This document shows, one piece after another, positions 14,887-23,523 of a DNA stretch of 34,059 nt (the first letter of the stretch is position 1; each line of letters opens with the position of its first letter). The notes beneath the pieces are model-generated. The model saw nothing but the letters and a program-made list of their open reading frames with translations, had not been told where the DNA came from and did not search any database. The translations under genes and the position numbers were made by a program. This DNA comes from RBG-13-43-22 sp040755035 (lineage in GTDB: Bacteria > Desulfobacterota > RBG-13-43-22). The stretch covers positions 1-34,059 of the forward strand of contig JBFMBU010000292.1 in NCBI GenBank assembly GCA_040755035.1, in the 5' to 3' direction.

Positions 14887-16455
14887 TCAGGAAAGAACCG
14901 CTATTCTCAAATCATCCCAAATTTTTTCCAGATCCTTTTCAGGATCACGGAGCAACTCCCCTCGACGAATCCGGGAACGAAGTTCCGCTACTCGTTTTAA
15001 TTTTCCCATTTCCACCGTCAGTAATTCGGCGATTCCATAATGATGATGTACGTTTTTCAATTGTAAGAACAGACTCCCGGCATATTTTCGGGCGGTTTCT
15101 GAATCCATCGTTTCATGGGACCAATCCATCATATACCCTTTCAACTTATTTTTCCTCCTGTTTTCCGGACTGAAAATGGGGGACAGGGGAGCCAGACCAA
15201 AAGGAAAAATAGAAATCTCGTTAATGGCGGGGCCCTGATAGTGGAATTGATTTATCAGGTGCACCGTATCCTCTATGGTTTGTGGGGTTTCCCCCGGATA
15301 GCCGATGATAAAGGTCAATTGGGTGGAAATGCCCTGGGTGTTCAATAACTCGACCACCTCCAGATAATGCTCCGGTGTGTCTTCTTTATTCATCCCGGCT
15401 AATATGGCTTTGTTTCCGGATTCCATGCCGATCATGGTGGATAGGCAACCGGAGTCTCTTAGTAATCCAATAGTATCTTTAGAAATGGAATTGGCCCGGA
15501 TAAACGAGGACCAGCGTATCCCTTTCCCAACCTCCAATATTTTCCGGCAATAGGCTTCCACCAGTTTCGGCGTCAAAAAAAGGTTGTCGTCGGTAAAGCG
15601 GATGAATTTCACCTTTTTTGTATCGACCAAGGCCTGTATTTCCCGGCCCAGTATTTCAGCACTCTTTAAACGAAAAGCCCGGTTTGGCGAAAAATTGCAG
15701 TACTGACATCGATAAGGGCAACCCCGGGAACCTCTGAGGGGAAAGACCGGGAAGAGATAGTGCTCCGGTACCCTGTCCCAATCCACCAGATCGTTGGAAA
15801 AATCATTATGTTCTGATTTTCTGGCGTTAACGGTCAAGCGGTCCTTCTTATAAAAGGCCAGGTTGGGTATTTCGGAATAGTCCCGCCGGGTCCGGATGGC
15901 CTCCAGCACCCGATAAAGGGTCTCCTCTCCCTGTTCTTCTATGATAAACAGATCGATATCCCGATAATAGTCCTTTTCGGAATTTAAAAAAAAATAATCC
16001 CTGGCACAAGAGGCGCTATCGTAATCGGTGCCTTGTAATCGATATAAAAGGTAACTATTGAATACCAAGGGGCCGCCCAAAAGGATTTTTATATCCGGGG
16101 CATATTGTCGGATTATTTGAGTTACTTTTTTTACCGATCGGATATCCGTTAAAAAAGTGGTGGAGAGGGCAACGGCCTTGGGAGAGTGTTGGAGAAATTT
16201 TTGAAACGTTTCTAATTCGTCGTCAAGAAAGTTGATGAGACCGGAGCGGATTCCCCTCCGGGAAAGATAATTATATAAATAAATCCCGGCTAAATAGGGG
16301 GTATTATAATTCAAAGAGTCTTCTTTGGACGGGACACCAAATAATTTTTGTAGATTGGCAAAATTCATCACCGATCCGTTTCTGACGATATCCAGCCGTA
16401 CCCCAAACTGACTCCCGCCGGTTTTCGACATTCCGGCAACGATAATTACGTCCAT
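14887..16455 (-). CDS. B12-binding-domain radical SAM protein
   Basis: A 522-aa enzyme of the cobalamin-binding radical SAM class. An N-terminal Rossmann-like B12-binding region (about 50-175: PYLAGIYLYNYLSRRGI, ALSTTF, KILLGGPL) precedes the radical SAM core with RGSRGCPYRCQYCNF, where Cys246, Cys250 and Cys253 would bind the 4Fe-4S cluster. RFTDDNLFLTPKLVEAYC, GMESGNKAILAGM and TFIIGYPGETPQT follow, as usual in this class. It lies 21 bp upstream of the histidine kinase and 69 bp downstream of the acyltransferase, so the three are probably one operon. Members methylate or rearrange lipids, phosphonates and tetrapyrroles. The acyltransferase next door favours a lipid substrate, but nothing in the sequence proves it. 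Confidence 0.87.
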   Translation of the reverse strand: MDVIIVAGMSKTGGSQFGVRLDIVRNGSVMNFANLQKLFGVPSKEDSLNYNTPYLAGIYLYNYLSRRGIRSGLINFLDDELETFQKFLQHSPKAVALSTTFLTDIRSVKKVTQIIRQYAPDIKILLGGPLVFNSYLLYRLQGTDYDSASCARDYFFLNSEKDYYRDIDLFIIEEQGEETLYRVLEAIRTRRDYSEIPNLAFYKKDRLTVNARKSEHNDFSNDLVDWDRVPEHYLFPVFPLRGSRGCPYRCQYCNFSPNRAFRLKSAEILGREIQALVDTKKVKFIRFTDDNLFLTPKLVEAYCRKILEVGKGIRWSSFIRANSISKDTIGLLRDSGCLSTMIGMESGNKAILAGMNKEDTPEHYLEVVELLNTQGISTQLTFIIGYPGETPQTIEDTVHLINQFHYQGPAINEISIFPFGLAPLSPIFSPENRRKNKLKGYMMDWSHETMDSETARKYAGSLFLQLKNVHHHYGIAELLTVEMGKLKRVAELRSRIRRGELLRDPEKDLEKIWDDLRIAVLS

Positions 16456-16524
16456 CCTTCTTCTCCCGAAAAGGTTAGAGGTGGAAAAGGAATTTCAAAA
16501 GCGGTTGAGGAAAACGGTTTCATC

Positions 16525-17502
16525 TCAAGATGAAATATCGTAGACGGGTTCAAGCCAGGAAAAGGAATTTTCTCCTTCACCAGAAAATCCCCGATGGTCG
16601 GCGGCTTGGATGGACGGAACTTTTTTCCATTGATACCATTCCTCGGGAAAAAGATAAATATAATATTCAAGCATTCGGAGGATTTCCTCTCCCCATGAAA
16701 AACGATTCATTGGCTGGGACGATTGAAAGCCCTCCCGCTTCGGATGGACAATGAATCGATATTTCTGCTTCGGGCCTCGATGCATAACGGCAAAAAGGAC
16801 TGAGGTCTCAGCCCTTTTAATCAAGGTATTGATGGTCTTATCCAAATAAATACGCCTTCCTAAAAAGGATACCTCCTTCTTGGTCGAAGGCCGCCATCTT
16901 TCTATCTCATCACATTGAGTAATAACTACTCGATTTTCCTTTAAATCTTGGAGAATGGCTTTAATGATATTGGAACAATATTCGGTATTTATCAAATGTA
17001 TGGATAATTCTTTGGCCTGCTTCTCGGAAATCTTCCTGAGGTGGTCCGAAGAAAATTTGGCAACAATTGTAACCGGAATATTTCTGGTAGCCAAATACTT
17101 GGGAATAAATTCTATTCCGCCAAAATGACCGGTCACCAAAAGGACTCCTTTCCCTTTGCCAAGGTCCTCCTCGATTAAGGTAAGCTTATCCGGGATGATA
17201 TTTTTATTAAAAAAGGCGGTCAGCTTTTCCAGGGAGGAATAGACATTAAATAGTTTTTCGTAGTAGTGACGCAAAATTCCCTTGAAAACTCCACTAAGAA
17301 TTACTTTTTTCTCGCAAGGCTTCTTGTTGTTTTTAAAAACAATGTCAATAGCCAGTTTGATCTTCTGTTTCTCTTTTCTCTTGATCAGGAAATAAAAATT
17401 CCCAAGAATAAGGATATACCAGAAGGCCAAGGTCCAGCCCAGTTTTTGATATAAAACGATATTGAATTTCCACTGAAGAAAAGCGCTAAGGTTGAATGGC
17501 AT
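16525..17502 (-). CDS. LpxL/HtrB-like lysophospholipid acyltransferase
   Basis: A 325-aa member of the lipid A biosynthesis (late) acyltransferase family. One N-terminal membrane-seeking segment, LGWTLAFWYILILGNFYFL (about 21-39), anchors it at the inner membrane. The HX4E catalytic motif is His126-FGGI-Glu131 in VTGHFGGIEF. The family's C-terminal PEEWYQWKK is present. AGGAGG before 17502 gives a strong start. It is the first gene of the minus-strand operon acyltransferase, radical SAM, histidine kinase. In vivo it could acylate lipid A or another membrane lipid. It is distant enough from E. coli LpxL that I give no gene symbol. The gene is noticeably AT-rich compared with pncB or the thiolases. 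Confidence 0.87.
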   Translation of the reverse strand: MPFNLSAFLQWKFNIVLYQKLGWTLAFWYILILGNFYFLIKRKEKQKIKLAIDIVFKNNKKPCEKKVILSGVFKGILRHYYEKLFNVYSSLEKLTAFFNKNIIPDKLTLIEEDLGKGKGVLLVTGHFGGIEFIPKYLATRNIPVTIVAKFSSDHLRKISEKQAKELSIHLINTEYCSNIIKAILQDLKENRVVITQCDEIERWRPSTKKEVSFLGRRIYLDKTINTLIKRAETSVLFAVMHRGPKQKYRFIVHPKREGFQSSQPMNRFSWGEEILRMLEYYIYLFPEEWYQWKKVPSIQAADHRGFSGEGENSFSWLEPVYDISS

Positions 17503-17827
17503 GGAAATTTCCTCCTGAAACCGTAATGGGTCAGTAAAGGCGATTATTCCAAATAAAGAATAATCGGATTTCCAATTTTGGTTCCGGCTGGTCCGGGTTG
17601 GGCTATTTTCTTTTAATTAATATGCAAAAAACATGCAAAAAATCATAGATGGATAATTTAATATTTTATTTGTAATATTAAATGGTTATAAAATAGTAGA
17701 TCCTTCACAATCGCTCACATCCTTACGATTTTTAAATTTAGTGCACAAATTCTTGTGTGACGTTTTTTCTTGACTTGGAATCTTCTTTTGTTGATTCTGG
17801 AATCTGTTACGTTCCTGAAGGGAAGGC
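17503..17827. promoter_or_regulatory. Palindrome-rich divergent control region
   Basis: A 325-bp AT-rich region between the acyltransferase operon (left, minus) and the response regulator (right, plus). Visible elements: CGATTATTC and GAATAATCG (17541-17549/17558-17566, perfect 9-bp arms, 8-bp loop); two adjacent 11-bp direct repeats of ATGCAAAAAA plus one base (17622-17632, 17633-17643); ATTTAATATT and AATATTAAAT (17656-17665/17674-17683, perfect 10-bp arms, 8-bp loop); and CACAA-ATTC-TTGTG near 17744-17757. A copy of the 36-bp dispersed repeat lies at 17571-17606. I found no convincing GG-N10-GC sigma-54 promoter facing the operon. TTGACT near 17771 could be a -35 for the regulator, with a poor -10. 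Confidence 0.65.
17571..17606 (+). repeat. Dispersed 36-bp intergenic repeat, copy 2
   Basis: Partner of 12787-12822, identical at 29 of 36 positions with no gaps. It lies in the control region upstream of the acyltransferase. Confidence 0.55.
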
Positions 17828-19174
17828 ATGATGAAAAAACCAACGATACTGGTCGTTGACGATGAATTCGGGGTCCTTCAGTCCTTTAAAATGGTTTTAA
17901 AAGACAGATTTGAGGTCTTGCTTTCTGAAACGGGGGTCGGGGCCTTGAAATTATTCAACAAGAACCATGTGGACCTGATCCTGCTCGACATCCTCCTTCA
18001 GGACGGCAACGGACTCGATTTACTACAAAAATTCAAAGAATTGGAACCTGCGGTGGAAATCATCATGATCACCGCCGTGAAAGATATTCAAACCGCCGTG
18101 AAAGCCATCAGGCTGGGGGCCTATGATTATATTCTCAAACCCTTTGATGTGGAAGACGTTCTAAAAATAATTCAACGGGCCTTGGAGAAAAAGGACCTGC
18201 TTCGTAAGGTGGTTTATTTAAAAAACGAACTGGGAAGATTCAGCGCCTTTGAGGAGATGGTAGGCAAAGACGATACCATGATGGGAATTTTTGATTTAAT
18301 TTCCATGATTTCTGCATCCGACGGCACGGTCCTGATTCAGGGGGAATCCGGGACCGGAAAAGAGCTGGTGGCCAGAGCCATCCACAACCGCAGCAGCCGG
18401 AAGGATCAGCCTTTTGTGGTTATCAATTGCGCAGCTATCCCTCCCACGCTTATGGAGAGCGAAATATTCGGGTATCAAAAAGGGGCTTTTACCGGAGCCG
18501 TCACCACGGTCAGCGGCAAGCTGGAGCTGGCCGATGGGGGGACGGTCTTTTTAGATGATATTGATTCTTTGGAAATTAATATGCAGGCCAAACTGCTCCG
18601 GGTCATCCAGGAAAAGGAGTTTGAAAAGGTCGGAAGCCATAAACTGATTACGCTGGAAGTCCGTTTCATCGCCTCTTCCAACAAGAACCTTTTGCATTTG
18701 ATCGGACAAGGGAAATTCCGCGAGGATCTCTATTACCGGCTCAATGTGCTGCCTATTGAACTGCCGCCTCTCCGAACCAGGACCAAGGATATTCTCTTAT
18801 TAATCAACTATTTTCTGGATTATTTTTCCAGGAAAACCGGCAAACCGCTTAAAACCGTTTCCGCCGAAGCGGTAAGGATTTTGACTTCCTACGACTGGCC
18901 AGGAAATGTCCGTGAACTTAAAAATCTGATGGAACGGTTGACCACCATCGTCAGAGGTCCGGAAATTACCCTGTCGGATGTCTCGATGTTGACCATAACG
19001 GAAAGTCCTTTCCAGCCCCTGCCCCTTAAGGAAGCGGTCGGAGTCTTTGAAAAGGGTCATATTCAGCAAGTTATGGAGAGGGTCAAATTCGACAAGAACA
19101 AAGCCGCCAGGATTTTGAATATTCACCGCAACACCCTGGTCAACAAACTAAATGAATATGACTTGAATTATTAG
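17828..19174 (+). CDS. NtrC-family sigma-54 response regulator
   Basis: A 448-aa regulator with the three classic domains. The receiver has the acidic pair Asp11/Asp12, phospho-acceptor Asp54 in LILLDILLQDG, Thr82 and Lys104 in ILKPFD. The AAA+ domain has Walker A GESGTGKE (172-179), the sigma-54 contact loop GAFTGA (219-224), GGTVFLDDIDSL as Walker B and the arginine-finger region FREDLYYRL. The C-terminal Fis-type helix-turn-helix is near 420-446 (NKAARILNIHRNTLVNKL). It would activate sigma-54 promoters when phosphorylated. The likely kinase is the soluble sensor at 12865-14865, since each is the only one of its kind here. GGAAGG precedes an ATGATG start; either ATG may be used. Confidence 0.93.
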   Translation: MMKKPTILVVDDEFGVLQSFKMVLKDRFEVLLSETGVGALKLFNKNHVDLILLDILLQDGNGLDLLQKFKELEPAVEIIMITAVKDIQTAVKAIRLGAYDYILKPFDVEDVLKIIQRALEKKDLLRKVVYLKNELGRFSAFEEMVGKDDTMMGIFDLISMISASDGTVLIQGESGTGKELVARAIHNRSSRKDQPFVVINCAAIPPTLMESEIFGYQKGAFTGAVTTVSGKLELADGGTVFLDDIDSLEINMQAKLLRVIQEKEFEKVGSHKLITLEVRFIASSNKNLLHLIGQGKFREDLYYRLNVLPIELPPLRTRTKDILLLINYFLDYFSRKTGKPLKTVSAEAVRILTSYDWPGNVRELKNLMERLTTIVRGPEITLSDVSMLTITESPFQPLPLKEAVGVFEKGHIQQVMERVKFDKNKAARILNIHRNTLVNKLNEYDLNY

Positions 19175-19211
19175 CCCTCCTTTTGCAGAAGAAATCGCCG
19201 AAAGGGACCGA

Positions 19212-20183
19212 TTACCTATGACACGTTTCAACGAGATCCAACGGTTTTCCCTTATAAAAAACCGATTCCACCCTTTTTTTCTCAATAAAATTTGTATCAA
19301 CCAGAAGAAAATTTCCCAATCCGATTTCTTCTGCTGACAAACAGGCGGCGGAAAGGATTTGTTCCTGAGAAAGTTTCGCCTTTTGAAAAAGCTCCAGCTC
19401 CCTAAAATAGGATCCCCCCGGGGCAAGGCCGCGTGAACCGCTATCGGTCCCGATTTGCAGTTTCACCCCCAGATTGGCCGCCAACCGGATGGAATTCAAA
19501 TGATGTTCTAAGATCCGGTCGAGTTGATTTTTTTCAGCTTCCGAAATAAAATCACGTTGACCCAGTAGGGCAACGGCGGTCGGTGTCCAGGCCGTTCCGT
19601 TTCGGACCATTTGGCGGAGGTTTTCTTCGGAAATAAAAAAGCCGTGTTCGATAGAAGCGGGGCCGAAGCGAAGGGCTTGCGCTATGGCCGGTCCGGAATT
19701 GGCATGACAGCGCACAGGCAATCGGTATTTATCCGCTTCCTCCCGGATGATTTTCCATTCTTCATCTGTGAACCCCCCCGCAGTAACCGGTTCCTCCGAT
19801 GTAAAAGAGACCAGCCCCGAATTGATGATCTTGATGAAATCCGCCCCCTCTTTAAACAGGTTTTGGATGGCCGAACGAATTTCAACCCTTCCGGAAACCC
19901 CTTTCCCCAGGAAGGCCCCGTACCTCCCTTTCTTATGCAACGCATAGCCCCCCGAAATTATTTTTAGGGTACCATTACCGCTGCGGCCGATTTCTTTTTT
20001 GAATTTCAGGCCAAAACCGGATTGGTGACCGAGCTCCGCCACTGAAAAAATGCCGTGGGAGAGGAATTGGCGGATCAGGTCCCGGCCTTCGGTTGGAAGG
20101 AGGGTCTTTCCCTGCCGCATAAAATGGACATGGGCGTCATGAAAGGGGGGAATTTGAAACCATCCGGAAAAAATTCGGGTCAT
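19212..20183 (-). CDS. Amidohydrolase-family metal-dependent hydrolase
   Basis: A 323-aa TIM-barrel hydrolase with a full metal site: His18 and His20 (HDAHVHF), Lys118 (DFIKI), His160 (RCHAN), His180 (SIEHGF) and Asp247 (IGTDSGS). A carboxylated Lys118 bridging two metals would match the imidazolonepropionase/prolidase-like branch. The usual N-terminal beta-sandwich is almost absent, since the HxH motif starts at residue 18. Substrate unknown. The start codon overlaps the TGA of the upstream DUF442-like gene (ATGA at 20183-20180), so the two are translationally coupled. It converges on the response regulator with 37 bp between. Confidence 0.82.
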   Translation of the reverse strand: MTRIFSGWFQIPPFHDAHVHFMRQGKTLLPTEGRDLIRQFLSHGIFSVAELGHQSGFGLKFKKEIGRSGNGTLKIISGGYALHKKGRYGAFLGKGVSGRVEIRSAIQNLFKEGADFIKIINSGLVSFTSEEPVTAGGFTDEEWKIIREEADKYRLPVRCHANSGPAIAQALRFGPASIEHGFFISEENLRQMVRNGTAWTPTAVALLGQRDFISEAEKNQLDRILEHHLNSIRLAANLGVKLQIGTDSGSRGLAPGGSYFRELELFQKAKLSQEQILSAACLSAEEIGLGNFLLVDTNFIEKKRVESVFYKGKPLDLVETCHR

Positions 20184-20656
20184 CGGCCAATCAGTTTTTT
20201 CTTATAATGTCCGTAGAAATCCGCAAGTAAACGTCTAATGTCCTTTCGGCCTGTAAGGGAAACACCCAGGGCTTCAAGGGACCGAAGTACTTCCCGTTGT
20301 GGTTTTCCTTCCCCAAAAACCTTGGCCAAAACCATTAGACTGATTCCCAACACCTCGTCATCCGTATTAATAATGATAGGACTTTGTCCGTGGCTGACCA
20401 GGTATTGGAAAAAACGGGCCACCTGTTTTTCTTCCAGCTGACAGCTTTCCAGGTCACAATCCTCCACCGGGATATGGTGATAAACCATCCCCGCCGAACG
20501 GACCTTACGGGGCAGACGCTTATCCTTTAGAGCGGTGGGCATAATATCCAAGACTTTTTGATACCCCTGATGCCTAAGGTGCTCCAGATCTTCCTCCCCG
20601 GCTTTTCCGACCAGAACCGTATCTTTGTCCACCTTGATCTGCTTGAATAAATACAT
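20180..20656 (-). CDS. DUF442/tyrosine-phosphatase-fold protein lacking the catalytic cysteine
   Basis: A 158-aa soluble protein. The order VLVGKAGEEDLEHLRHQGYQ, VLDIMPT, then YHHIPVEDCDL follows the fold of DUF442 and dual-specificity phosphatase-like proteins (GQ.....L...G...V.D.R, ...H.P...). Where these carry the phosphate loop HCxxxxxR, this protein has PIIINTDDEVLGISL (about 93-107), without cysteine or arginine. It is therefore probably not a phosphatase and may bind a ligand or its partner. It is coupled to the amidohydrolase by a 4-nt overlap, so the pair likely works together. Confidence 0.6.
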   Translation of the reverse strand: MYLFKQIKVDKDTVLVGKAGEEDLEHLRHQGYQKVLDIMPTALKDKRLPRKVRSAGMVYHHIPVEDCDLESCQLEEKQVARFFQYLVSHGQSPIIINTDDEVLGISLMVLAKVFGEGKPQREVLRSLEALGVSLTGRKDIRRLLADFYGHYKKKLIGR

Positions 20657-20677
20657 GACCTGGTCCTCCCAATTTAA

Positions 20678-20706
20678 TTGACAAACGAAGGTGTTTCACC
20701 TATTCT
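20678..20706 (+). promoter_or_regulatory. Promoter for the UPF0182 gene
   Basis: TTGACA at 20678-20683, a 17-bp spacer, then TATTCT at 20701-20706. The predicted start near 20713 leaves a leader of about 100 nt before the AAGGAG site and ATG at 20812. A second TTGACA at about 20761 has no matching -10. Confidence 0.6.
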
Positions 20707-20811
20707 ATAGTAGAAGGAATTTTTCCAAATTACAATCCTCCATATCAGTTTTTCTTCTGATTGACAAGTCGTCTTTAACCAATAACCCTTGCCACAAAGG
20801 AGAAATGGGCC

Positions 20812-23505
20812 ATGAAAAAAAGACCCCTCTTCAGCCTGATCGTAACCCTAATCGTCCTTTTTGCGATCGGTTCCGGGATACTCGGGTTTTACACCGAATG
20901 GCTCTGGTTTCAGTCTCTGGGGTATACCTCCGTCTTTCTCCGGCTGTTGAACTATAAAATAATACTGGGTACCGTTTTCGGCTTTTTTTCAGCCCTGATT
21001 TTTTATCTGCATGGCCGTCTAATCTTCCGTCTGGCGCATACGCCATATCCTATGGGAACCGACACCGTTCCCATTAATATCCCGGCTTGGGTGGAAGGAC
21101 GATTACTCGCCTTTTTACTCCCGGCAGCCCTCCTCGTCGGCATCTTGATGGGAATGGGAGCCGCAGGGCAATGGGAATCCAGCCAGCTATTCTTCCACTC
21201 ATCAGCCATAGGGCAAACCGATCCGGTTTTCAAAGAGGACCTCTCTTTTTATTTGTTTCGCCTGCCCTTCCTCCATTATTTAAGCGGCTGGTTTGGGGGC
21301 TTGTGGTTTGTTTCCTTACTGTCCGCCCTGCTTATTATGTTGTTCCGCTTCCAGTTTCAAATCCATCCCCGAGGGGTGTCGTTAAAACCATGGGTCAAAC
21401 GGTATCTCTTGGCCATGTTCGGGGTCCTGTTGCTTTATTTGATCTATTATTTTTATCTGTCCCGTTTTGATCTTCTCTTTACCGGTCGCGGTGCTGTTTT
21501 CGGACCCGGATTTGTCGATGAGAAATATCTATTGCCGATTCTGGGTGTTATGATGGTTGTTTCCCTGCTTTCCGGTCTTCTTTTTTTACTCCAGGCTTTC
21601 AAACCCGGCGGGCGCTGGATATATGGGGTTATCATTTTTTTTATCGGATCTTATCTGATCGGGGTCCATCTTCTGCCCGGTTTCGTTCAGCGCTTTATCG
21701 TTACCCCCAATGAAATCCAAAAAGAATCCTCCTATCTCTCCCGCTACATACAGGGGACCTTGCAGGGGTACGGCCTGAATCGGGTCGAGGAACGTCAACT
21801 TTCGGCGGAAACGATTTTAACCCCGGCCTCATTGGAGGCCAACAGCCTGACGGTCAAAAATATCCGCCTCTGGGATCACCGGCCGTTGTTGGAGACTTTC
21901 AGTCAAATTCAAGAAATCCGGACCTATTATAAATTTCAATCCGTGGACAATGACCGTTATTATATCAACAAAGAATACCGGCAGGTCATGCTTTCACCGC
22001 GGGAGTTGTCTTATGCCGATCTGCCAAGCAAAAACTGGATCAACGAGCACTTGATTTATACCCATGGTTACGGGTTGACCTTGGGTGTAGTAAATCAGGT
22101 CACCCCGGAAGGCCTCCCGGCCCTCCTAATTCAGGACATTCCTCCCGCTTCCAAAACCGACCTAAAAGTAACGCAGCCGGAAATCTATTTCGGCGAGATT
22201 GAAAATGATTATATCATCGTTAACAGCCGTCAGAAGGAATTCAACTATCCTTCAGGGGATAAAAATGTCTTTGCCAGTTATGAGGGTAAAGGGGGGATCC
22301 CGGTCGGTGGATTCTTTAAAAAAGCCCTCTGGTCCCTGCGGCTCGGCGCCTTCAAGATTTTACTTTCATCGGATATCACTCCGCAAAGCCGGGTTCTTTT
22401 TGACCGCTCCATTCGTACCCGTGTTCAAAAGCTGGTCCCTTTTCTTCAGGTGGATCAGGACCCCTATATGGTTATTTCGGGGGGCAAGGTTTACTGGATC
22501 TTGGACGCCTATGCCCTGTCCTCCCATTACCCCTATTCCCGGCCACTAAAAAGAATGGGCAATTATATTCGCAACTCAGTGGTGGCTGTGGTCGATGCCT
22601 ATGAGGGGTCGATCAAATTGTTCATCAAAGACGACCAGGATCCGATGATCAAGGCCTACAGCCGTATTTTCCCCGCTGTTTTTCAATCGCTGGAGACCCT
22701 GGATCCGGATTTGAAAAGTCACCTGCGCTACCCGCATTTCTTGTTTGATATTCAGTCACGGATTTATGCCACCTATCACATGACCAATCCCCAGACCTTT
22801 TACAATCGGGAGGATGTCTGGGAAATTCCGGCCGGCCTGCAATCCGGGAAGAAAGAGATGGAATCCTACTACACCATCATGCGCCTTCCTGGAGAAAAGA
22901 AGGAAGAATTTATTCTGATGATTCCCTTCACCCCCCAGAAAAAAGACAACCTGGCCGCCTGGATGTCGGTTAAGTGTGATTTCCCTGATTTTGGAAAGTT
23001 TGTGGTCTATCGCTTTCCCAAACAGCGGCTGGTTTATGGGCCGAAACAGATCGAATCCCGCATCAATCAGGACCCGGAAATCTCGCGGCAAATCTCTTTG
23101 TGGGATCAGCGCGGTTCCAACGTCACCCAGGGGACCCTCCTGGTCATTCCCATCGAGGAATCCCTGATCTATGTCCAGCCGTTATATATCAAAGCCGAGA
23201 GCGGTCAGATCCCGGAACTCAAACGGGTTATTGTGGCCTATGAAAACCAGATCGCCATGGAGGAAACGCTGGACCAGTCTCTAAGCCGCATTTTCGGGAA
23301 GGAGATCAAAAAAGCCCGGGAGGAAACGCCGGCCTCCCCCGTTCCCGGGGAAAAGGGACCACCGCTTCAAGGCTTGGGGGAACAGGCCTGGCAGCACTAT
23401 CAAAAGGCGCGCAACGCCTTGAAGCAGGAAAATTGGGCGGCTTATGGGCAGGCCTTGAAAGACCTGGAACAGGTTCTTACCCAAATAAAAGAAGGGAAAA
23501 GGTAA
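20812..23505 (+). CDS. UPF0182 family membrane protein
   Basis: An 897-aa protein of the UPF0182 (COG1615) family, of unknown function. About seven hydrophobic segments fill the first 300 residues (LFSLIVTLIVLFAIGSGILG, LLAFLLPAALLVGILMGM, YLLAMFGVLLLYLIYYFYL, PILGVMMVVSLLSGLLFLL, WIYGVIIFFIGSYLIGV). The family landmarks TEWLWFQSLGY and FIVTPNEIQKESSYL are present. A large, probably extracytoplasmic domain covers about 310-830. The tail has a Pro/Gly-rich linker and a helical TPR-like end (AWQHYQKARNALKQENW). AAGGAG lies 9 nt before the ATG. The length is complete for the family. Neighbours give no functional hint. Confidence 0.93.
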   Translation: MKKRPLFSLIVTLIVLFAIGSGILGFYTEWLWFQSLGYTSVFLRLLNYKIILGTVFGFFSALIFYLHGRLIFRLAHTPYPMGTDTVPINIPAWVEGRLLAFLLPAALLVGILMGMGAAGQWESSQLFFHSSAIGQTDPVFKEDLSFYLFRLPFLHYLSGWFGGLWFVSLLSALLIMLFRFQFQIHPRGVSLKPWVKRYLLAMFGVLLLYLIYYFYLSRFDLLFTGRGAVFGPGFVDEKYLLPILGVMMVVSLLSGLLFLLQAFKPGGRWIYGVIIFFIGSYLIGVHLLPGFVQRFIVTPNEIQKESSYLSRYIQGTLQGYGLNRVEERQLSAETILTPASLEANSLTVKNIRLWDHRPLLETFSQIQEIRTYYKFQSVDNDRYYINKEYRQVMLSPRELSYADLPSKNWINEHLIYTHGYGLTLGVVNQVTPEGLPALLIQDIPPASKTDLKVTQPEIYFGEIENDYIIVNSRQKEFNYPSGDKNVFASYEGKGGIPVGGFFKKALWSLRLGAFKILLSSDITPQSRVLFDRSIRTRVQKLVPFLQVDQDPYMVISGGKVYWILDAYALSSHYPYSRPLKRMGNYIRNSVVAVVDAYEGSIKLFIKDDQDPMIKAYSRIFPAVFQSLETLDPDLKSHLRYPHFLFDIQSRIYATYHMTNPQTFYNREDVWEIPAGLQSGKKEMESYYTIMRLPGEKKEEFILMIPFTPQKKDNLAAWMSVKCDFPDFGKFVVYRFPKQRLVYGPKQIESRINQDPEISRQISLWDQRGSNVTQGTLLVIPIEESLIYVQPLYIKAESGQIPELKRVIVAYENQIAMEETLDQSLSRIFGKEIKKAREETPASPVPGEKGPPLQGLGEQAWQHYQKARNALKQENWAAYGQALKDLEQVLTQIKEGKR

Positions 23506-23523
23506 GGATGGGCATCTTGAACC

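Noticed and set aside
17503..17620. A sigma-54 (-24/-12) promoter for the acyltransferase operon, expected from the NtrC-type regulator
   Set aside because: No GG-N10-GC pair with the flanking TGGCA/TTGC context was found on the minus strand.
20755..20800. A second promoter for UPF0182 starting at TTGACA near 20761
   Set aside because: No acceptable -10 at 16-18 bp spacing; the pair at 20678-20706 is much better.
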